From: Pestalotiopsis fici W106-1
Taxonomy: Eukaryota; Ascomycota; Sordariomycetes; Amphisphaeriales; Sporocadaceae
DNA: 64,000 nt
Assembly (NCBI RefSeq): GCF_000516985.1
Contig: NW_006917099.1
Location: forward strand, 558,001-622,000
Reading direction: 5' to 3'
This document shows positions 58,496-64,000 of the stretch, piece after piece (positions within the stretch are counted from its first letter, which is position 1; the number at the start of each line of letters is the position of its first letter). The notes below the pieces were generated by a model that ran no database searches, was not told where the DNA came from, and saw nothing but the letters and a program-made list of their open reading frames with translations. The position numbers and the translations under genes were made by a program.

Positions 58496-60385
58496 CTATT
58501 TCTTGCCAGTAGGGATGGCGAACAAGATAATCTTGCCCTTCTCCTTACCCTCGTCGACTCCCTCGTCTACTCTGTAGAAGCCACGTCTCTCGAGCTGGAT
58601 AATGTCGTCCTTCTTGAGGTTCTTGACGCCCTCATCACACCATGCCTCCTCCATGGTGGCCGTGGTAGGGTTCAGGAACTTCTCCAGGTCATCTTCCTCC
58701 TCCAACTTGTCCTTTGTGATCAGGTAGTCAAACTCCCAAAGTTCAGCCTTGACCAGCTCCTGGCCCTGGGTCGAGAGCCAGGTGACCTTCTTGTCTGTCG
58801 AGCGAACGTCACCCTTCAGGTTCAGCTCGCAAGTGATGGATGGGATCGGCTCTCCGGCAGCAATATCGCGGACGAATGCGTTACCCCACTGCATCAGAGT
58901 GATCTCCTCGTCCTTCTTGAAAAGCTTGACATCGGCTTGGTCGAGGAGAACCTCCTTGCTGAAAGCAACCTTCTTGGTTCCAACGGCGGGGTTCTTGGGG
59001 TGCTTGGGCTTGTCCTCAGTGTGGGGCTCGGCGGGCGCCTCGGCACCAGTGATATTGACCTTCACGGCATCCTTGACAGTGATGGCTGTGTGGCGAGGAG
59101 CGATGGGGTCAATCTCCTTCTTGTTGGCAGCCCAGAAAGCCATCCAGTCCATTACAACAACGTTTCGCGAAGGGCCCTGCTTCAGGATAAAGTCCCGAAG
59201 AGCAGGAATGGTCATACCACGCCTGCGCACACCACGGATAGTAGGCATACGGGGGTCGTCCCAGCCCCAGACCCTTCCAGCGTCAACCAGCTTGGCAAGC
59301 TTTCTCTTGGATAGGAATGTGCGGATGAAGTTCATGCGAGCAAAGTCCCACATGTGAACCTGGCGCAACTTGAGGGTGTCCAAGAACCATTGGAACTGGG
59401 GGTTACGGTCGGTGTATTCGGTAGATCTAAGAGCGTGCGTGACGCCCTCCAAGCTGTCAACGACGGGGCAGGCAAGATCGTAAGTGGGATACATGTTCCA
59501 CTTGCGGCCTGTTCGGTGGTGAGGGTCCTGGACATTGCATCTGTAGATGACCGGGTCTCTCATGGCCTTGTTCGGGTTATCGACGGAGATCTTGGCACGA
59601 ATGCAGTTCTTGCGACCCTCTTCGGTGCCGTTCTTCATCTCTTCAAAGATGTTCAAGTTCTCCTCGACAGTACGGTCTCTTCGCTTGGAGGCAATTCCCT
59701 TTCCTCGCTCGTCGCGCATGGTCTCGACATCGGTATCGTCGGCGTAGGCGTTGCCACTCTTGATCAAGCCCAAGCAGGTGTCGTAGAGGTGGTCAAAATA
59801 GTCGGATGTGTAGCTGACAAAGTCGGGCTTGATTCCCATCAGGGCGAGATCCTCAATGATGGCATCTTGGAACTCTTCCTTTTCCTTGCTGGGGTTTGTG
59901 TCATCCAGGCGTAGACGCAACTTGCCCTTGTAAGCTTGGTGGGCAAAGTAGTCGCTCAGCAGGGCAGCCTTGGCGTGTCCAATGTGCAGGTAACCAGAGG
60001 GCTCGGGTAAAAATCTGCACACAACGCCCTTGTCGGCGTCCTGGAGGGCGAGGTTGTAACTTCCACCGGCCTTGCTGGCGGCTTTGACATTGGCCAGGCG
60101 GGCGTCATCGGCAGCTCTGACCTCGGCCTGGATCTCGGGGTGGACCTGCTCAATGTAGGCAAACCATCTGGCCAAGTTGGCGTAAGAACCCTTCTTGACG
60201 AAGGAAACGGCAGCACGGTTGGTCTTGATAGCAAGCCAAATCTTGGTGTCGGGCTCGCTCAAGCTGTAGCCGGCGAGGTAAGTTCGTAGGACAAGGTGCT
60301 TCTCGAGACGGATGAGGTGGGGCTCAATGGACTTGAAGTCCCCTCCTAGGGAGGCAGAGATGGCGACGAGCTCATCGACCTTCAT
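58496..60385 (-). CDS. GUS1: cytosolic glutamyl-tRNA synthetase
   Basis: Class I synthetase that charges tRNA-Glu in the cytosol. Single exon of 629 residues. The N-terminal about 100 residues are a GST-like helical domain used by eukaryotic GluRS to dock in synthetase complexes. The Rossmann domain has RFLPEPSGYLHIGHAKAAL (HIGH at 134-137), and the KMSKS-like loop is FLSKRKL (about 357-363). The eukaryote/archaeal-type beta-barrel anticodon domain follows, ending in the usual VQLERRGFYRVDE-like block (here IIQLERRGFYRVDE). The PEPSGYLHIGH signature distinguishes it from bacterial-type mitochondrial GluRS. It is slightly shorter than many fungal homologues, mainly in the N-domain. Divergent from the mitochondrial L1 gene. 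Confidence 0.93.
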   Translation of the reverse strand: MKVDELVAISASLGGDFKSIEPHLIRLEKHLVLRTYLAGYSLSEPDTKIWLAIKTNRAAVSFVKKGSYANLARWFAYIEQVHPEIQAEVRAADDARLANVKAASKAGGSYNLALQDADKGVVCRFLPEPSGYLHIGHAKAALLSDYFAHQAYKGKLRLRLDDTNPSKEKEEFQDAIIEDLALMGIKPDFVSYTSDYFDHLYDTCLGLIKSGNAYADDTDVETMRDERGKGIASKRRDRTVEENLNIFEEMKNGTEEGRKNCIRAKISVDNPNKAMRDPVIYRCNVQDPHHRTGRKWNMYPTYDLACPVVDSLEGVTHALRSTEYTDRNPQFQWFLDTLKLRQVHMWDFARMNFIRTFLSKRKLAKLVDAGRVWGWDDPRMPTIRGVRRRGMTIPALRDFILKQGPSRNVVVMDWMAFWAANKKEIDPIAPRHTAITVKDAVKVNITGAEAPAEPHTEDKPKHPKNPAVGTKKVAFSKEVLLDQADVKLFKKDEEITLMQWGNAFVRDIAAGEPIPSITCELNLKGDVRSTDKKVTWLSTQGQELVKAELWEFDYLITKDKLEEEDDLEKFLNPTTATMEEAWCDEGVKNLKKDDIIQLERRGFYRVDEGVDEGKEKGKIILFAIPTGKK

Positions 60386-60796
60386 TTTGGAGTGTTTGCG
60401 GAAATCGATGAAGCGTCAAAAGGGTCTATGTGCAAGCTCAAAAGTGCCCAATATTTACGGCTGGTGGATTTTTGTGACTCAATGACGCCCCAGGCACCTG
60501 AAGCAGGACACACAGCAGCTCTGCGGTGGCGGGGTATCCAAAAATTGTAAGAGCAGCTGAAGCGGGGTGAGTCGGGCTGGCGCCAGTTGGCTTGGGAGAA
60601 GAACAATTACAGGGGGCCTGTTGATAAGATAAGAAACGCTATTCCGGGTTCAGACTAGCGCCCATGGCACCGGGATTGGCCCGAGCTCCAGAAATTTTGA
60701 AGAGCAACGGTTGAGACGTCGATTGGGAATACCGTGAGAAGAGAGGCAGCTTTCACTGCTCGATGTGACAAACGAGCATCATCACATTGGCTCATC
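60386..60796. promoter_or_regulatory. divergent promoter, GluRS / mitochondrial L1
   Basis: 411 bp separates the two start codons, so both genes probably share one bidirectional promoter. No clear TATA box, as expected for housekeeping genes. Confidence 0.6.
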
Positions 60797-61805
60797 ATGG
60801 CCACCACGAACCAATGTCTCGCCTCCCTGGCCAGACTCAGCATATCCGGCACTTCTAGACCGGCAGCCACGTCGATACCGAAATTCCTGGCCCCGTCCAT
60901 CGTCCAGGCGCGATGCGCCAGTGGACCTAATTCGGCAATGGCGATACGCGTCAGAGAAAAGGAAAAGGCCAAGAGGAAGAAGAAGCAAACGAAATTCAAG
61001 GAGTACAAGTACGCAGTGCCGAGCAAGGAGGAGCAGTTCTCGCTCTGCGATGCTATGAGGTATGGGCAGATTAAATCTCGTCTCCGTGGAGAGTAGAAAC
61101 CCCTAAGTTAATGCTAACACTCTGCTCAGGTACCTCAGAGCTGCAGAAGTCGGCCGTCCTCCTTCATCAGTCACATACGAATTATCGGTCAGGATGCGAA
61201 GTGTCAAAAACGGTCCCGTCATTAGAAACCGAGTCCGATTTCCATACCCTGTCAAGAATGACACGCGCATCGCCGTCATCTGTGCCGAGGGCAGCTCAGC
61301 CATGGCGGATGCGCGCTCTGGAGGAGCTGTTGCGTTCGGCCAGGAGTCCCTGTTTGAGTTGATCAAGACTCAATCAAACAACCTACCCTTCAACAGATTG
61401 ATTTGTCACGTCGATTCGGTACAAGCCCTCAACAAAGCCGGTCTGGGAAGGATATTGGGTCCCAAGGGCATGATGCCGTCGTTGAAGACCAACACCATCA
61501 CCAAGAGTATAAAGGGTATGATGCACGAAATGGTCGGCGCCGAGCAATACAGAGAGAAGATTGGTGTCATTCGCATGCCGATCGGCAACATTCTCTTTAC
61601 ACCGAAGCAGCTTTCCGAGAACATCAGTGCCCTTGTCTCGCAAATCAAGGCTGACTTGACGGCCCTGGTGGACAAGACTAATATCAACAAGGACTTGATC
61701 GAGGTCGTTCTGACATCGACAAACGGCCCCGGCTTCTCGCTAAACGGAGGATACCTGTCAACTGACGAAAAGCTTGACGATTCGCATCTGAGCACAACCA
61801 TGTAG
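60797..61805 (+). CDS. mitochondrial large-subunit ribosomal protein uL1m
   Basis: L1-stalk protein of the mitochondrial ribosome. Exons 60797-61059 and 61130-61805 join in phase to 312 residues. The N-terminus is Ser/Ala/Arg-rich without acidic residues (mitochondrial presequence). A basic stretch KEKAKRKKKQTKFKEYK follows. The L1 domain shows the AVICAEGSSAMADA and GRILGPKGMMPSLKTNTIT segments; GPKG-MMP is the family signature. The start is the ATG at 60797, right before the presequence. Confidence 0.93.
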
Positions 61806-62960
61806 ATTATGCAACTAGCCAGATTGCCAGAATGTATCAACAATGTACAACATGTAAATCCCATGCTTGTGTCGAACGTGCAATGTGCTCAACCCCTTGC
61901 CTGCCACGCTCTTTCAAGAACTCATTAGAGAGCCTTCATATGTGGTGGACCAACAGTACAGCTTTTCGTTACAGCTAGAACAACCTCGATTCAGCGTGGT
62001 TCTGGCTGCTTCTTTTATTCTTCTCCTTGCTGAAGTCGCCGGGTCGTTTCCAATAAAATGAGCATACTAGCACCCGCCCGCTTACTATACGATTACAATC
62101 ATGATACAAGGCTAGATGAATGGGGGACTTCGCAAATTTCAGACATTGCAGAGTTATAAGATTCTCTGCTGGGAAGAATGTACCCATGGGGCCTTGACCG
62201 TTGAGCACTTCACAATGATGTACGTAATGTGGTATGATTTGCGAGCAGCCGACTTGAGATTAGGCAACTATACAGTAAATAGTTCTAACCTACAATTGTT
62301 TCATCCTAATATTAAAGATATTGAAGGTATTTACTAATGCCAAGATAATAATCATTACATTTGATGGAGAGATGATTGTCTCAGCTCGAAACTCACAGAG
62401 GCTGACACCAGTCACGCAACCTTATGATAACATGGGCCGACCAACTCGCAACCATTCGTCCAAGTCGGCGCGCTTTCACCGAGAACGGCACGCGGGAGAA
62501 CTAGTGCTCGCGACTACGGAACGAACGATTTGCCCTGGATGCCGTCCCATGGTCCGAACCTTTGAGCCGCTTCATACCGGCTGTGATATTTCTGCAGGAA
62601 ACAAACTCGACTCTGAGTGGATCGTGGGACTCACTTCTACGCCGTAATAGTGGTTATCATTCCGCACGAGGGGTTAATCACTGGTCTCGGTTGGCTTAGA
62701 ATACGTTGCCTGCGTACCAGAGGAAAAAAAAAAAAAGGTTCATGGCGGGACACTGCCGCGAATAAGCCACTGGCGATCCCAATACCTAATGAGAATGATT
62801 ACCTGTCTCTTATACTTCATGCTTCTGTCCCTGGATATAAAGGTAGACCTACGTCTTAATGATCAATAAGTCCTGTTTCGTGCTTTTTCAGTCTGGTCTC
62901 ATAGATTCAAAAGGCAACAATCTTCATTCTTCAACAGAGTCGCGTCATATTCGCCTCAAA
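61806..62960. other. intergenic region
   Basis: 3' flank of uL1m and promoter of the small peptide gene. The frame 62321-62647 is not convincing. Confidence 0.45.
62836..62842 (+). promoter_or_regulatory. TATA box of the six-Cys peptide gene
   Basis: TATAAAG about 120 bp upstream of the ATG at 62961, supporting a real promoter. Confidence 0.5.
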
Positions 62961-63327
62961 ATGCAACTTGGACTTATCAGCCTGATTATGACGAGCCTGG
63001 CTCTGACAGTCGCGGCGGTACCAGCGTAAGTGCTATTTGAATCTTGATCAGATGATTGACTGTACGGATGGCCGATCCATCTGGGTCGAGGTTCTGGTTT
63101 TGTCCATTATTGGATGATAGATCCTCAAAGCAATTCGGTCGGTCTCTGGTATACTCAAAGAGTTTGTCGCTAAGTTTAGATCTTGCAGAGATTCGAATCA
63201 CTTGGAGAGTCGCAGCATTGTATGCCTAGCCACTTGCACAATATACTACAAGAAATGCTACTGGACAGTCGGCACATCAAAGGCAGCGTGCGCAACCTGG
63301 TATAATGCGTGCATCGACAAGTGCTAG
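62961..63327 (+). CDS. small secreted six-cysteine peptide, mirror-symmetric CX3C motif
   Basis: A gene too short to show as one open frame. Exon 1 is 62961-63025, the intron 63026-63188 (GTAAGT...TTGCAG), exon 2 63189-63327; together 67 residues, in phase. Residues 1 to about 19 form a signal peptide with an Ala-Ala-x-Pro-Ala region. The mature part has exactly six Cys at 34, 38, 45, 56, 63 and 67, with spacing X3, X6, X10, X6, X3, and the last Cys is the C-terminal residue. Tyr/Trp and Lys residues lie between. Cys spaced i/i+4/i+7 fall on one helix face, suggesting two antiparallel helices linked by three disulfides (34-67, 38-63, 45-56; inference). I recall similar Cys patterns in unnamed fungal small secreted proteins but cannot verify it. 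Function is unknown. Confidence 0.75.
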
Positions 63328-64000
63328 TATCGACCATCGGTGGCTGAATCTGGAGCGACTGGGATCGCCAATGATATTTTCAAGCTGGGCAAGGAATATG
63401 GCGCGATTGTTCGGATAATACACTTAACACTTACCTTTTTGGTCACTCAGATGAATCTCAGGTATAATTGCGGAGAAGAATGGGTATAGCTATCCAGTCT
63501 CAGTGGTAGCCAGAATGCAAGACTTTCATAGTCAGCAGACAAGCCCAAAAATGGTGGGGTCAAGATTAAATCTCCCAGACTCTTACCTATGAATATCAAA
63601 ATAAGATACGTAAAGTAATGCGAAGTTTGCGCCGACCCTATGGCCAAGTTGATTCATTCAGCTCATTTCATTCTAGGCTGCCACTATATAAACAATGAGC
63701 ATTGCTGTAACGGGAAAAATGCAAGAGGTGGTGCAAATTGAGGCTGTGCGATTGAAATTATTACACTTTGATTTAGCGAGTCTTCCACGGAGCGAGTAGG
63801 TGTTCATAGAAACAATGTCTTGGCATCCCTCAGCCTTACCACATTCGTCAGATGATTACATGTTGGGGGACATTTTGGAGTCCAGGAAATTGCAACCTGA
63901 ACGCTAAAATTCCGAATCTCTTTGCTTTTCCTCTCTTTATTGATTCTCAGCATGTTTCCGCAAGAACACAAAACCTGTTTTCAAGAGTATGATGGCGGCG
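63328..64000. other. right edge, possible start of next gene
   Basis: No complete gene. ATGATGGCGGCG at 63989-64000 could be the start of a gene cut by the window edge, but too little is present to judge. Confidence 0.3.

Noticed and set aside
58749..59357. Plus-strand frames antisense to GluRS (also 59354-59914)
   Set aside because: Shadow frames of a conserved synthetase with biased codon use.

Overview
The window is chromosomal DNA from a filamentous ascomycete. Genes carry short (about 50-160 nt) GT-AG introns with CTAAC-type branch points. Gene content fits a Pezizomycotina genome: a fungal NACHT/NLR protein, a Ytp1/DUF2427 membrane protein, a Prm10-type ThrE transporter, KDM5/Lid2, Ure2-like GST, GH43 and GH79. 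I lean to Sordariomycetes, probably Hypocreales, but cannot prove the genus. I rebuilt exon structures by checking phase across each junction. I found no transposon, tRNA, rRNA or CRISPR array.

Layout. 0.4-6 kb: a short-chain dehydrogenase (+), then an M3 oligopeptidase and a secreted nitrilase-superfamily protein (both -). 8-10 kb: a small secreted cupin-like protein and a glutathione transferase (+). 10.3-13.3 kb: an NLR-type NACHT protein (-). 15-22.6 kb: the Ytp1-like membrane protein and a GH43 arabinanase-like enzyme (+), converging on an FMN-dependent 2-hydroxyacid dehydrogenase (-). 22.6-25 kb: the ThrE/Prm10 transporter (-). 30.9-32.5 kb: a DsbA/FrnE-like oxidoreductase and a GNAT acetyltransferase (-). 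37.5-46 kb: GH79 and a complete KDM5 histone H3K4 demethylase (-). 49.5-52.5 kb: the SLX1 nuclease subunit and an M28 leucine aminopeptidase (+). 53.4-57.5 kb: a secreted TIM-barrel protein and an S33/TAP-type alpha/beta hydrolase (-). 58.5-61.8 kb: cytosolic glutamyl-tRNA synthetase (-), divergent from mitochondrial ribosomal protein L1 (+). 63 kb: a tiny secreted six-cysteine peptide gene (+).

How they fit together. This is not one pathway. Housekeeping genes (SLX1, KDM5, GluRS, mL1) are interspersed with a secretome and nutrient set (GH43, GH79, aminopeptidase, TAP-type peptidase, nitrilase, cupin-like protein, TIM-barrel protein) and one self/non-self recognition candidate (the NLR). Three long gene-free spans (25-31, 32.5-37.5 and 46-49.5 kb) lie upstream of Prm10, GNAT and KDM5; the second holds a strongly G-poor tract ending in a 9-bp minisatellite. 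The most novel-looking item is the 67-residue secreted peptide at 62961-63327, whose six cysteines have exactly mirror-symmetric spacing.
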